Assembly (NCBI RefSeq): GCF_027244095.1
Contig: NC_069661.1
Span: 121,833,501-121,897,500, forward strand
Length of the DNA: 64,000 nt
Source: Hemicordylus capensis
Taxonomy: Eukaryota > Chordata > Lepidosauria > Squamata > Cordylidae
Direction of reading: 5' to 3'
How positions within the stretch are numbered: position 1 is the stretch's first letter; every line of letters begins with the position of its first letter. A model generated the notes under the pieces. The model was not told where the DNA came from. It searched no databases and worked only from the letters and a program-made list of their open reading frames with translations. The position numbers and the translations under genes were made by a program. Positions 45,103-56,470 of the stretch are shown here, in pieces.

Positions 45103-46637
45103 TACCAGGGAACATCCAGGGGAGGTTGGCTCTCTAAGGCAACCAAGCGTGGTGCATGGTTTGGATCAAGAGATAGTTCCAAACTAGGATCTGGAAATGA
45201 AGCTGGAGCAATGTTGGTAGATAGAATTGCCAGAGCCAAATCACACGCAGGTGTTCGGTGCGAAAAAGGAGCACACCATTGAGTGGGGCTCAGGGTTAAA
45301 ATGGCAAATAAATGCCTTCAGGCCAAACACGGGTCACACCTCCTAGTTGCAGGGGCTGCCATCCCTGGTTAACAAAAGAATACATGCTGTGTGTGCAGTC
45401 TTGAAAGACAATGGAATGAACTGGTTTGAAAAACCTGTATGGGATGGAGTAAATGGGTGCTAAAGGCTTATCTCATGGGTCAGGAAGACCTTCTGGGTGT
45501 GGAAACTGGAATGCTTTTCACACTAATGAGCCTCTTCTCTAGTTGGGGCATTAATGCTGTGATAGTGCAGAGGGAGTGATACTGCCTTATCTAAGCTCCT
45601 TTTGTGGTTATTATTAGTTCAACTAATCCTTTATGCCAACAACAAGAGGAGTTTCCGCTATTCTCTTGAGAAAGAATCCTTCTCCTTAACTGTGTCTTAC
45701 TCAGCTAGCATCCTTCTCTGTATTGCCAAACAGAGAGGGGCATAGGGCGTACCTTTTAGTTGTGTGTCACACCTGACCTGGAGAAAAGTTTCCCCAAGCT
45801 GCTTGTGCCAAGTGACTAACTGAGAGTTTGCCAAATATGGGCATGTGTCAGCCTCACAGTTCCACAAGTCCAGATAGCCAAGATGGAGACTGCAAGCCTG
45901 CAGTTCTGAACCAAGCAGCACCAAGAAGTGCTGCTTGTAGCCCCCAAACAGGCTGTTCTCATAAAACCATTTCCCCATGATATGTGGTTGTGACCTGCAT
46001 TTTTATAGGGTACAACAATAATAACCAGTACTTGGTCTATCTCTGTGGTCTCTCTTCAGCTCTAGGGGCAATAGTAGGTAAGCCCTGAGAAAGTGGGGTG
46101 GTGGCTCTAGATTCCTCTTGTGCAGTCACACATCTAAGCTGCTTTAGAAGTTGTTCATTGTCATATATTCAGATTCTTCACCCACCAACACACACACAAT
46201 AGATAACTGGCATCTGCACGATGGAGTGCCTGTATTTTCACTTCCTGTCAAAATGAGCACCAGCCTTATCATGAGGTACAGTGAGGCAGCCGATATACAG
46301 CATTGCTAAGGGCATCAGGTTGTGTCTGGGGTTCTTTAAGACACATTAGTAGCTTTTCTTTGAAAAGTTGCCTCAGAGGAGAAGTCACTGCTGTGCATAA
46401 GCGTTTTACAGAGTGCTCATTCTATGGCAGCGGTTGTGCTACCTAGAGCAACTACTCCAAGAAGCCTCTGTGCCATGTGCATTTCCCAGCAGCATCTTGG
46501 AGGTGTTTTCCAGAGGAGGAAGCTGCCAACCAGATGCAGAGTGGGATGGTAGGGTCAGGGGCTGTGAAGGCTGTCCATGGGAGAGGAAACTTTGAGCTGT
46601 GAAAAAACCAGGTCCTGCTTGCCTATGTGACAGGGGA
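45103..46637. other. Unassigned DNA
   Basis: No exon or repeat family recognised. Confidence 0.35.
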
Positions 46638-46640
46638 GAG

Positions 46641-46939
46641 GAAAGCTGGTCTTGTGGTAGCAAGCATGACTTGTCCCCATAGCTAAGCAGGGTCTGCCCT
46701 GGTTGCATCTGAATGGGAGACTTGATGTGTGAGCACTGGAAGATATTCCCCTCAGGGGATGGTGCCGCTCTGGGAAGCACACCTAGGTTCCAAGTTCCCT
46801 CCCTGGCTTCTCCAAGATAGGGCTGAAAGAGATTCCTGCCTGCAACCTTGGAGAAGCCGCTGCCAGTCTGTGAAGACAATACTGAGCTAGATTGACCAAT
46901 GGTCTGACTCAGTATATGGCAGTTTCCTATGTTCCTATG
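46641..46939 (+). mobile_element. 5S-rRNA-derived SINE, full length
   Basis: AGCTGGTCTTGTGGTAGCAA, then the 5S-like GCTAAGCAGGGTCTGCCCTGG, TTGCATCTGAATGGGAGACT, the body TTCCCCTCAGGGGATGG, GGAGAAGCCGCTGCCAGTCT and the end GGCAGTTTCCTATGTTCC. This is the best-kept copy here and shows the 5S internal promoter order (A box, intermediate element, C-box-like GGATGGGAGAC). Confidence 0.9.
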
Positions 46940-47042
46940 ACAGCACAGAGGAATTACAGTGACAAGTACACAGCCCTGTTTTTCTGAGAGGCTTGATTCT
47001 GATTGATTTGCAAATGGCAGATTAGTTTCAGGATCAAAATTC

Positions 47043-47275
47043 ATGGCTCCAGTGGGGAAATGCTTGACTAACAAGCAGAAAGTTGCCGGTTCGAATCCCC
47101 GCTGATACTATATCAGGCAGCAGCAATATAGGAAGATGCTGAAAAAGGCATCATTTCATGCTGCACAGGAGAAGGCAATGGTGAACCCCCTCCTGTATTC
47201 TACCAAAGAAATTAACAGGGCTCTGTGTGCACCAGCAGTCAGAGTCGACTTGACTGCACACTTTACCTTTATCTC
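47043..47275 (+). mobile_element. tRNA-derived SINE (type A)
   Basis: Head GGCTCCAGTGGGGAAATGC, B box GCCGGTTCGAATCCCCGCTG, body GCAGCAATATAGGAAGATGC, end GACTTGACTGCACACTTTAC. Confidence 0.9.
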
Positions 47276-48446
47276 AATTCTAGCCCTTCAATAAAAGCAA
47301 CTCCAAAGCAGTGCTCGGTTATTTGTTTAATGCTTGAAGCACTCGGTTTTGTGGGAGTTTAATAACAGACCTACTAGTAGGTTTTCTGAACCATCTTTTG
47401 TGTGTCATTTAAACAGAAGTCCCTTTTGTTTTACTTCCTTTGATTGAAACTACCTGGGCTTTTTTGTACAGAAGATTACTGTAAAGAAATCATAATCCCC
47501 TTCTTTTGAGAAAGCTATTCAAATGAAATGACTTTACCTTTACATAACATTCACTAAATATGTATGTTTGTTACAATAAAAGCTTAAACACAGCACTTAA
47601 AAACATTTACTTACAGAGCATCTATTGTGTAAAGAGATGAAACAAGAGCTTTTCACCTGCCTCCCTGTTGATCTTAAACCCAAACCAATAATGCTCTGCT
47701 TTTGTAGACTCCTGATATTATTCACTCTTTACAGAGTCTCCCCGCTTCGTAACAGAAACTTTCTACGCATGATCACAGGCAGTCCTTTAGGAAACAAAAT
47801 TAGGACAGAATGTTGATTTAGTATATTGAGTAAATAAATGATAGCCAGTCTAAATAATGAAAATATTTGTGTGAGCAAGGATTCTTTTTACAAAGAGATT
47901 GTTTTGGTTCAGTATTCAGACAGTTTAAATGATACAGTACCTATGTAACACATTCCAAATGTTTAAATTCTTTGCTGACATTATCTGAGTAATCCTTATA
48001 AGAATCCTAAAAAGTGGGCCAACATTATAAACTCCATTTCGCTTATGGGAGGCGAGGTGCTACTGGGTTGTCTGAGACCACCCAATGAATTCATCATTGC
48101 TGAGGTGCAATTTAAACTGAAGGCTTTGTGGCTCACAGTTTATTTTATTGCTGCACCATTGGGCAAAGAGGAGCTAAGTGGCAAGTCTCCTACACAGCAG
48201 GGGCAAAGCAACTGTTTCTATGCATCCCATCATTTTGTGTGGGTCCTGACCTTCCCAGTGGCTATTGCTGGAGTCTCCTATATGTTTGTTGTTGTTGTTT
48301 TTTAAGATTGCAAGCCCTTTTGGGACAGGAAATTATTTCTCATTCCTTTTGCCATATAAAACACTTTAAGAAATTTTTTTGTTGTTGAAAACCAGTGTGT
48401 CCGGTTTTCTTAAACAACCAATATCTTTTCCAACAACTAAGGCTGT
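47276..48446. other. Unassigned DNA
   Basis: AT-rich; no exon or repeat recognised. Confidence 0.35.
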
Positions 48447-48690
48447 AAAGGTAAAGTGTGCTGTCGAGTCAGTGTCGACTCCTGGCGACTACAGAGCCCT
48501 GTAGTTGTCTTTGATAGACTATAGGAGGGGTTTACCATTGCCATCTCCCGCGCAGTATGAGAGGATGCCTTTCAGCATCTTCCTATATCGTTGCTGTCCG
48601 ATATAGGTGTTTCCCATAGCCTGGGAAACATACCAGCGGGGATTTGAACTGGCAACCTCTGGCTTGCTAGTCTAGTCATTTCCCACAGCA
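48447..48690 (-). mobile_element. tRNA-derived SINE (type A)
   Basis: Minus-strand full-length copy: B box GCCAGTTCAAATCCCCGCTG (C for G at one B-box position), CTATGGGAAACACCTATATC, end GTCGACACTGACTCGACAGC. Confidence 0.9.
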
Positions 48691-48715
48691 CTGTACACTA
48701 AGGAAATTATTGGAA

Positions 48716-48924
48716 TTTATTTATTGTTTTTTACATTTATATTCTGCTCTTCCTCCAAGAAGCCCAGAATGGTGTACATAGTTAAGTTTCTCCTCACAAC
48801 AACCTTGTGAAGTACGTCAGGCTGGCCCAGAATCACCCAGCAAGACTCATGGCTGAATGGGGATTTGAATTCGGGTCTCCCTGGTCCTAGTCCAGCACTC
48901 TAACCACTACACCACGCTGGCTTG
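48716..48924 (-). mobile_element. tRNA-derived SINE (type C)
   Basis: Minus-strand copy: head GCCAGCGTGGTGTAGTGGTT, B box CGAATTCAAATCCCC, 3' end GAAGAGCAGAATATAAATGT. Next to the type A copy at 48447-48690. Confidence 0.85.
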
Positions 48925-50687
48925 GTGTGGAATCAGAATTGGAATAGGTTCCAATCTGATGGTAATTATTGCATTTTGCTGACAATGCAGTTGTGGGGAT
49001 GCATCAAATCAAGCCGATATACCAGATTGGTTTGATGCATTGGTTGCGAGGAGGCTTAGCTGAAACCAAGCAGCAGGCTGCCGTCCATCTTTTATATGGA
49101 TACCGGCTGTCTTCCCAACAGCCACAGTGGTGGCACTTTTTAATGTAGTCTTTTTTCCCTCTGGAATTGCCCACAAAGCCCACAGACTTGTTCTGGAGGA
49201 GAGACCACTGGAGGCTTATGGTGTCTTTGTAATGTTTGGTTTATTTACAGATATACAGGTTGAACATGAGTTTGGAGTTAGAATATCACCCCCATTCTCA
49301 TTTCCCCCACCAGGGCTGGCATCAGGGGTCAACACATTTGGACAGCTGTTGAGGGCCCAAGGGCACACTTCTGATCCTTAGGCCACCTCTGTACACATAG
49401 CCTTCATGTGGTGATGACGGAGTTAGTCTTTTGGAGTTCACCAAGGTAGGGCGCAGTCCATGGAGGACATATTTCTTTGAAACCTGGAGCTAGCCAGTTT
49501 CACTAGAGGGAGCAAGCCAAGTTCTTTGAGCCCTTCAGTTAGCTAATAGTCTTTGTCCCAGGTTTCCTTCTCTCGAGCCTCTCCCTTACTGCAAAGAATG
49601 ATTCAGCTATCTGTTCAGATGCTGCTACAGTTCGCATCCATGACTTCTGTTTTTTCCTACCAGGAAGGCAAGTTGCACACCACCTTCATGATATGAACTA
49701 ACTGTACCAACTATCTTTGCTGGAGCAGGTGAGTCACCAGGCAAGAGTTGTACATCTTTCCTTATGTTGAGATGGTACAACTATGCATCTTGGGGAGGGG
49801 TGATAATTGTGGATCCTAGACTGAGAGACAGCCAGTTAAATAATCTACTCATACACAAGAACTCGTTTTGCCTTGCTTGATGTGTTCTCTTTGTGTGTTC
49901 CCCCCACATCACCAAACAGTTGAAAGCTCACAGAGTCAGTAGCTTATCAATACACCATCTGCTGAAATGCAACCAGATGCTACAACCCAATCTAAGTTAG
50001 ACATTAAACAACCTGTTGAGTTCAAGTGAGAATTCTCATGTGTGTATTAAATTACTTTGTAACCCTGAACTGACCTCTTAAGGAGGGGACAGTAAATATA
50101 ATGGTGTGTTTGATGCAAGGAATGTACTAGCTATAAGCATGTATACACCTGAACAGGATGAGGGGAGAGACAGGAAGAGAGATGAAGAGGTAAAACAGCT
50201 AAAAAACTAAATAGGGCAACATTAGAAATGCAGTATGGAACACTGAAAAGGAGTCATTGTGTAATATTACAATCTGATCTACCCAACTTGTTTGGGTAGA
50301 TCAGTACAAAGTTAATAGCAAGTGTCCAAACAATTGTTTCAACTGCTCTTTCTTGTTCTCTGATAATAGGTTTCCCCCCCACCCACCATCAGACCCTGCT
50401 ATGCAAAGTATATATCCCAAGCTAACAAGAGTGCAAGGCTGCCAAATAATAAGGCCGTTAAAAAGGTATTTTTCACAGACAGTTTTGGTAACAGACAGCA
50501 CAGATATAGTTCTACAACTATAAAAACAGTTTTCATAATATATTTTCATTGTGGCATGTCAGGGATATAAATTAAATCATACAAAGATAAGCAATATGTA
50601 CACATTTGTATATCACATAGGGCCAATTCACACATGTACAGTATGTCCATTACTTGGTTGTTTGATATTACTTATTCATATTTATTT
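48925..50687. other. Unassigned DNA
   Basis: A small hairpin CTGATCTACCCA...TGGGTAGATCAG at 50274-50304. Otherwise no exon or repeat family recognised. Confidence 0.35.
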
Positions 50688-51635
50688 ATTTTATTTTATT
50701 TATCATATTTATATACTGTGTGTGTGTGTGTTCATAATCCAAGTTACAACAATTAAAATACTTCCACAGAATAAAAACAATTCAAAACAATTCACCGAAT
50801 AAAACAAAACAATTTCAGAAAGCAAAAGAATTAAACAGTTTAAAATTAGTTTTAATCCAAAGCCTGAGAAAACAGGTGTCTTAAGGGTCTTTTTAAAAGC
50901 AATCAGAGATGGAGAAGCTCTTATTTTGACACAGAGAGGCTATTCCCATGAGCACTGGAAAGCGGGCTAAGGGAGCTCAGCCCGCTTTCCAGGGGTTGTG
51001 GGAACCACCGGGCTCGCTGGCAAGCCCGGTGCTCCCAAGGCGGCCAGCCCACCTAAAATGCCCTCCCCCTAAATGAGGTTAACGGAGCGAGCACTCTGTT
51101 AACCTCATTTCTTTGCTTGTGTGTGCGGCGACACATGAGTAGACTGCTGGCCAGGAGGCTGCCAGCAGCCTCCTAGGCGCGGGAGTCTCTCCAGGATGCC
51201 TCGCGCACTCGCGCAGGGCATCCTGGGACTTCTGGGGGGCGCACGGCCCCCGATCCCCGCAGCCTCTGCCGGCTCCATGATGAAGCCAGCAGTTGTGTGG
51301 GCACCCGATCCGGCCGCCCAGGGCTCCACCACCGATTGTCTGCGGGGAGAGCGGGCTAAGCCTGCTCTCCCCACAGACCTCATTGAGGTGCTTCACAGCA
51401 ATCGTGTGAAGCGCCTCAGAGTGTGTTCCAATCCCTGGGGCAGCCACAGAGAAGGCCTGGTCCCGGGTTGCCACCAGACAAGCTGGAGGCAACCATAACT
51501 GGACCTCCTCAGATGATCTTAATAGGCAACAGGTTTCATGACAAAGGCGGCTTTGTCTCTTAAGTACCCTGGACCTAAGCCATTCAGGGCTTTATAGGTA
51601 ATGACCAGCACTTTGTTAGAAATCTGGAAAACCTA
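50688..51635 (-). mobile_element. L2 LINE 3' region split by a GC-rich insertion
   Basis: 50688-50935 is an L2 tail and 3' UTR (TTTATTTATCATATTTATATA; TTTTTAAAAGCAATCAGAGA). 51418-51635 continues it (CCAATCCCTGGGGCAGCCAC; GGACCTAAGCCATTCAGGGC), homologous to 10290-10540 in the L2 copy at 10 kb. Many changes, older than that copy. Confidence 0.75.
50936..51417 (+). repeat. GC-rich dispersed repeat inserted in L2
   Basis: Starts near GAGGCTATTCCCATGAGC and ends near GTGTGAAGCGCCTC. The core hairpin CAGGATGCCTCGCGCACTCG with GCGCAGGGCATCCTGGGA is shared with 30791-31245. CAGAG occurs at both junctions and may be the target duplication. CpG density is high compared with its surroundings. Confidence 0.7.
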
Positions 51636-51639
51636 GGAG

Positions 51640-52753
51640 GACTGGCGTCCTTCACAGAAACCCTTTGGGTGACAATACAAGACCTGAAAGGAAATGTGCT
51701 AGTGGGGATGTGCTATCACCCTCCGGATCAAAACGCCGACAGTGACTGGGAGTTGCAGGAGGAAATCAGGGAGGTGTCAAGGAGACTCAGGGCAGTAATA
51801 ATGGGTGACCAATTGCCCACACATAGACTGGGTAAATTCACAGTCAGTTTTAATTGTTATTTATATTTTAATTGTATCCTCCCTCCCCTCCCCATTGTTG
51901 TGCTGGTCATAGACCGTAATAAATTTTGACTGACTGACATTCAGGTAATGACAAAGAGGTCAAATTTCTAGATACACTGAATGAATGCCCTACAACAGTT
52001 GGTCTTGGAACCAACCAGAGAGAAGGTGACCTTGGACTTAATCCTGAATGGCATCCAGGACCTGGTGTGTGACGTCAGTGTCATGGACCCCTTAAGGAAC
52101 AGTGACCATAGTGCGATCAAATTCAACATATGTGAGAAGATAATCACCAAGGAAGTCTAACACAGACACTTTGAATTTCAGAAGAGGAACATTCTCCAAA
52201 ATGAGAAGTATGGTGAAAAGAAAACTGAAAGGGAAAATCAGGAGAGTCAGTTCACTCCAGAATACATGGAGTTTACTCAAAACCGCAACACTAGAAGCCC
52301 AGCTAGAATGTATACCATATAGAAAGGAGCCCCTGGTGGCGCAGTGGTAAAACTGCTGCCCTGTAACCAGAAGGTTACAAGTTCAATCCTGACCAGGGGC
52401 TCAAGGTTGACTCAGCCTTCCATCCTTCCGAGGTCGGTAAAATGAGTACCCAGAATGTTGGGGGCAATATGCTAAATCATTGTAAACCGCTTAGAGAGCT
52501 CCGGCTATGGAGCGGTATATAAATGTAAGTGCTATTGCTAAGTGCTATTGCTATACCAAAAAGGAGGAAAGGTATCACTAGGTCCAGGAGGATGCCTGCA
52601 TGGCTAACAGGTAAAGTCAAGGAAGCCATAAAGGATAAGAAGACTTCTTTCTGAAATTGGAAGGCCTGCTCAAATGAAGAGAACAGAAAGGTATACAAAC
52701 TCTGGCAAAATAAATGCAAGGTGACAATAAGGGAGGCAAAAAGAGAGGTTTTG
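51640..52753 (+). mobile_element. CR1 LINE, endonuclease C-terminus and linker, with nested SINEs
   Basis: Plus-strand peptides TLWVTIQDLKGNVLVGMCYH and HPPDQNADSDWELQEEIREV match the CR1 endonuclease, followed after a short insert (about 51835-51930) by DPLRNSDHSAIKFNICEK, which holds the SDH motif of the apurinic endonuclease fold, and later the linker KEAIKDKKTSF and VYKLWQNKCK. A type B SINE splits it at 52322-52553 and a 5S SINE ends it at 52761. No reverse transcriptase follows. Decayed. Confidence 0.8.
52322..52553 (+). mobile_element. tRNA-derived SINE (type B)
   Basis: Head GCCCCTGGTGGCGCAGTGG (A box), B box GTTACAAGTTCAATCCTGAC, body TCAGCCTTCCATCCTTCCGA, L2-like end GGAGCGGTATATAAATGTAA and a GCTATT tail. 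It is inserted in the CR1 copy. Imperfect flanking ATACCA...AGG suggests a target duplication. Confidence 0.9.
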
Positions 52754-52760
52754 GGAAGAA

Positions 52761-52953
52761 AGCTGGTCTTGTGGTAGCAAGCATGACTTGTCCCCTTAAG
52801 CTAAGCAGGATCTGCCTTGGTTGCATACGAAAGGGAGACTAGAAGTGTGAGCGCTGTAAGATATTCCCCTTAGGGGATGGAGCCGCTCTGGGAAGAGCAT
52901 CAAGGCTCCGAGTTCCTTCCCTGGCATCTCCAAGGTGGGGCTGAGGATCTGTG
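52761..52953 (+). mobile_element. 5S-rRNA-derived SINE, 3'-truncated
   Basis: AGCTGGTCTTGTGGTAGCAA, GCTAAGCAGGATCTGCCTTGG, TTCCCCTTAGGGGATGG, then lost after GGCATCTCCAAGGTGGGG. Confidence 0.88.
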
Positions 52954-52974
52954 CAGTTGTGTACTGAGACTGTG

Positions 52975-54239
52975 ACATCCCCCGCAGCTCACTCCCCCCC
53001 CAGCTCGCTCGCTCGCTCTCTCCCATCACCTCGCTCGCTTGCTCTCCCCCCTCAGCTCACTCCCTCGCTCCCCCCCCTGTTCGCTCTCCCCCCGCAGCTC
53101 TCTCCATTGAGCGGGCCAGGGCCAGGGCCAGGCCATCCCACCACCGCCTCCCACCTTCTCCTCCCGGCTGGTAGGGCTTTGCCCACCGTCTGCCCACCTC
53201 CTCACCACCACCATCATTTCTCCCCGTCACTGCCTCCTCTTCCTGGCTGGCGGGGCTTCACCCGCCGTCCACCAACCTCCTCTGGCCGGTGGGGCTTCGC
53301 CTGCTGGCTCTCCACCTCTGCATCCTGACCGCTGCCATTATTTCTCTCTGCTTCAGTGCTGGGACTCTTGCACGCTCTAGAGCATCTGTGTGTTAGTACT
53401 TGATTGCTCTCCTCACCTCAGAGATCTCCCCACCCTTACCTGGTCTGCACCCCTGCTCCTCCATCCCGTTGCTTCCATCCTCCTCACCCTTCTTGGTCGT
53501 GGCTGCAGCACTGCTGCCACCTATTGGCCAAGCTGCAGCCCCCTATCCTCCCTACCTTCACCTGAACCCCGCTCCTGCTCCTCCCTTCAGGAGCAGCAGC
53601 AGTGGTTGACTGGGCTGTTCCTCACTGCTGCCACCACCATGGCTGCTCGTTCCCCTCAGGCCACTGACAGGCCCAGGCCCATCCCTTGCCTGACTGCCTC
53701 CCTCTTACAATGGCCTCAGTAGCCCCAAATAGCAGCAGTGGTTCCTGGACCCTTTCTTGCTGCCAGTTCCGCCATGGCCACTCATTCCCCTCAAGCTGCT
53801 GACAGGCTCAGGCCTGTCCCTTGCCCTTCCTTCTGTCTCTCTTTTCCCTCCCTTCTTTTTCTCTTTCTCTCTCCTCCACTCGCTCTTCTCCACTCTTTCT
53901 TCCCCCTCCCTTCACGTTTTTTCTCCCTCCCTCCCTGAGTTAACAGATTTTGTTCATTTACACAACGGCATCCTCCTTCTGCAGAAGGGGCTCTTTCCTC
54001 CCTCACAACCTGCCTTTTTGCAGACCCCTGCCTGCTATCCTTTTATATCAAGAACATCTTCCGACCAGTAACAGCTGCATTCCAATTGACCTTAACCATC
54101 ACAGGCCCCTCCTCCTTATCTGCATAGGGAATCCCCACTGCCCAATCACCATGATGATTCTGCTCTCACAGGCTCCTTCTCCCTATCTGCATATTGAATC
54201 CCCACTGCCCAGTCAGGTGCTTCTGGTTGCAAACTCTGC
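52975..54239. repeat. Pyrimidine-rich block with short tandem phrases
   Basis: CT-rich throughout (GCTCGCTCGCTCGCTCTCTC; CTCCCTCCCTCCC). Open frames in several frames are composition effects. From 54090 the phrase TCTGCATA-GGAATCCCCACTGCCC recurs at about 60-bp spacing (54120, 54185 and the hAT target at 54230). Related blocks lie at 29690-29880 and 58890-59100. Confidence 0.55.
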
Positions 54240-54379
54240 ATATGGAACAGAGGCGTAACGATAGGGGGGCGGTGGGGCACGTGCCCCCCGCACCATCTTT
54301 GCGGGTCACGTGGGGGGGCCGCCATGACCCCCGACGATCCAAATTTTTTTTTTTTTTAAAAAATATTTTTTAAAAAATA

Positions 54380-55240
54380 AACATGTCTCTGGCTCAGCAG
54401 AGCAGTCAAGGGAGCGCGTCGGTGCCCCCTCCCCCACGAGCGGTCCCTTCCGCGTGGCGCCCACGCCCCCCCCCCCCATTGCTTTGCTGGCCTGGCTTGG
54501 GAGACACAGGTGCCGCCGGGAAAGAGAGAAAGAGAGCGTGCGCGAGCGAGTACAGCATTTCCACTGATTGGCTGCTGGCTCGGATGAAGGCTTCCCGCAC
54601 TTTAGGGGCGACCTGTTTGTTGGCCTGCCATCTTGGCGGCTGCCACACAGCAGGAGCTGCTTCTCTTAAGGCGCTGGTCGGCGGCGTTCTTTCTTTCTTG
54701 GGTCTCCTAGCCGGGTCTCGCACGCACGCACGCACGCACGCACGCGCGACTTGGCCAGCATGCCGAGTCGCACTGCGCATGCGTGTGCGTCCGTCGGCGT
54801 CCTCCCAGCTCGGCTCGCCTTCTGTTCTGCATGTGGCGTGCGGCGGAGGAGAGCGTTGCTGGGGGCTGGGGCTGCAGCCAGGCACAGGCAGGAGGTGGAA
54901 GACAGCACGGCACGGACGTCGGACAGGAGCTAATCTCTCAGTTGTTGTGGGGCGGCTGCTGCTGCTGCTGCTGTTGGGGAAGGAGGGAGGGAGGCGAGAG
55001 GGGGGCCAGATTTCCAAGTGATCGCGTCAATTCCCTGCCAAGTGCCTGCTTCTCCCTCCCGAGTCCCCTCCTCAGTAACGAGGTAACCTTTCTATCATCT
55101 GTATGTTAGTCTCGATCAATAATGGAAAGGGCGGGGGGGCAAGCAGACGATTTCTCTCTTGATTTATTTTATTTTAATTTTAATTTATCTCCAAGCAGTC
55201 GAGCGGGAGCGGGGTTTTCCAGCCTAGCGTTTGGCAGAGG
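54380..55240. promoter_or_regulatory. CpG-island-like segment inside the hAT element
   Basis: Dense CpG, both strands open for about 200 codons without any protein motif, GC-box-like GGGGCGG, (GCAC)n at 54718-54747, and a possible donor GAGGTAACC at 55080. It could be the promoter of the autonomous parent hAT or a captured host promoter with untranslated exon 1. Activity is inferred only. Confidence 0.4.
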
Positions 55241-55321
55241 CGAGTCTTAAATCACTGGGCTTCTTAATTTGGGGTTTGTTTGTTTTTTAAACTGAAATCC
55301 ATGTTTTTAAAGGATTTTTAA

Positions 55322-55552
55322 AGGAGCCCCTGGTGGCGCAGTGGTAAAACTGCCGCCCTGTAACCAGAAGGTTACAAGTTCGATCCTGACTAGGGGCTCA
55401 AGGTTGACTCAGCCTTCCATCTTTCCGAGGTCGGTAAAATGAGTACCCAGAATGTTGGGGGCAATATGCTAAATCATTGTAAACCGCTTAGAGAGCTCCG
55501 GCTATAGAGCGGTATATAAATGTAAGTGCTATTGCTATTGCTATTGCTAAAG
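55322..55552 (+). mobile_element. tRNA-derived SINE (type B) nested in the hAT element
   Basis: Head GCCCCTGGTGGCGCAGTGG, B box GTTACAAGTTCGATCCTGAC, end GAGCGGTATATAAATGTAAG with GCTATT repeats. TAAAGG on both sides may be its target duplication. Very similar to 52322-52553. Confidence 0.92.
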
Positions 55553-56329
55553 GGCTTGATGGCTGTGCGCAGCAGGGCTTAGTTGTTGACAAAAATCTGT
55601 GCTTTTAAAAATGTCTCTGGCATAGTTGCGGGTGCGATGCACGGAGAGTGGAAGTTTCCATGATGAGTAAGTTATGTAACAAGGGATCCAGGAGGAAGAT
55701 GTTCTGCACAACTCGCGGGGAACGGATTCGGCCACTGGAGCGGGGTGGTGATTGGAGAAGGCCCGAAGGACCATTCGAAAAGGTTGCTGCCTTCCGAAGC
55801 AAAGCAGAACAGCTAGCCCCTTAAAACTCTGGCGTGTTAGTTGGCTTCTCGTGCTGCCCCCTACATATTTAGTCTCATGGAAAAGTGACCCTTGGAAATG
55901 TGTTTTCTCCAACACCTCCTGATGCATAAGCAAAAACTCAGGAGAAGCGAGCCAAGGAGGAAACAAGTTTTAACCAAATAGCCGAGGGTAGTGTGAGGTT
56001 CCTCTCAACTCTTTCCACAGAAATCATAGACCACATGTCTATTGTAAAATGTAAAAATAATATTGTTTGGTGTATTTCGGTCCCATGCAGCAAATAGCAA
56101 AGCATGTACACAGTGATGGGAAACAATACAATACCAAATGCATAGATACTTGAGAATCGCTCAGCTTTGGTTACTGCAGAGGTTGGGACTGTGACTTTCA
56201 TGAGTCATTTTCCAGATAAGATCTTTGCACTTTTGCTTGCTTTCTAAGAAGAAAGGCACTCTTCCGGAAATTCGTCATGTCCTTCTCCACCTTTCTCAGA
56301 TATGTGGGATGTGAAATTCATTACTCCTA

Positions 56330-56470
56330 CTACTAACTGTCTTGTGGGATCTTTAACAGATTTATTGTGGCACGGAGTTTTTGTGCAGCTGACAAAGTGG
56401 GCTCTTGTCCATGAAAGCTCACGCTACCGTAAATCTGTTAGTCTTTAAGGTGCTACATGCTGCTTTATGA
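56330..56470. repeat. Dispersed repeat
   Basis: TTAACAGATTTATTGTGGCA, GGGCTCTTGTCCATGAAAGC, AATCTGTTAGTCTTTAAGGT, GCTACA. The second half also occurs at 41400-41520. Likely a DNA transposon terminus, class unknown. Confidence 0.5.

Noticed and set aside
46680-46725. 5S rRNA gene
   Set aside because: Only the promoter part is similar, and SINE body and tail follow.
51105-51492. Open frames of about 90-137 codons
   Set aside because: Produced by the GC-rich repeat and adjoining L2; no independent support.
54383-55021. About 210-codon open frames on both strands in the CpG segment
   Set aside because: Low-complexity, alanine/arginine/cysteine-rich translations typical of CpG islands.
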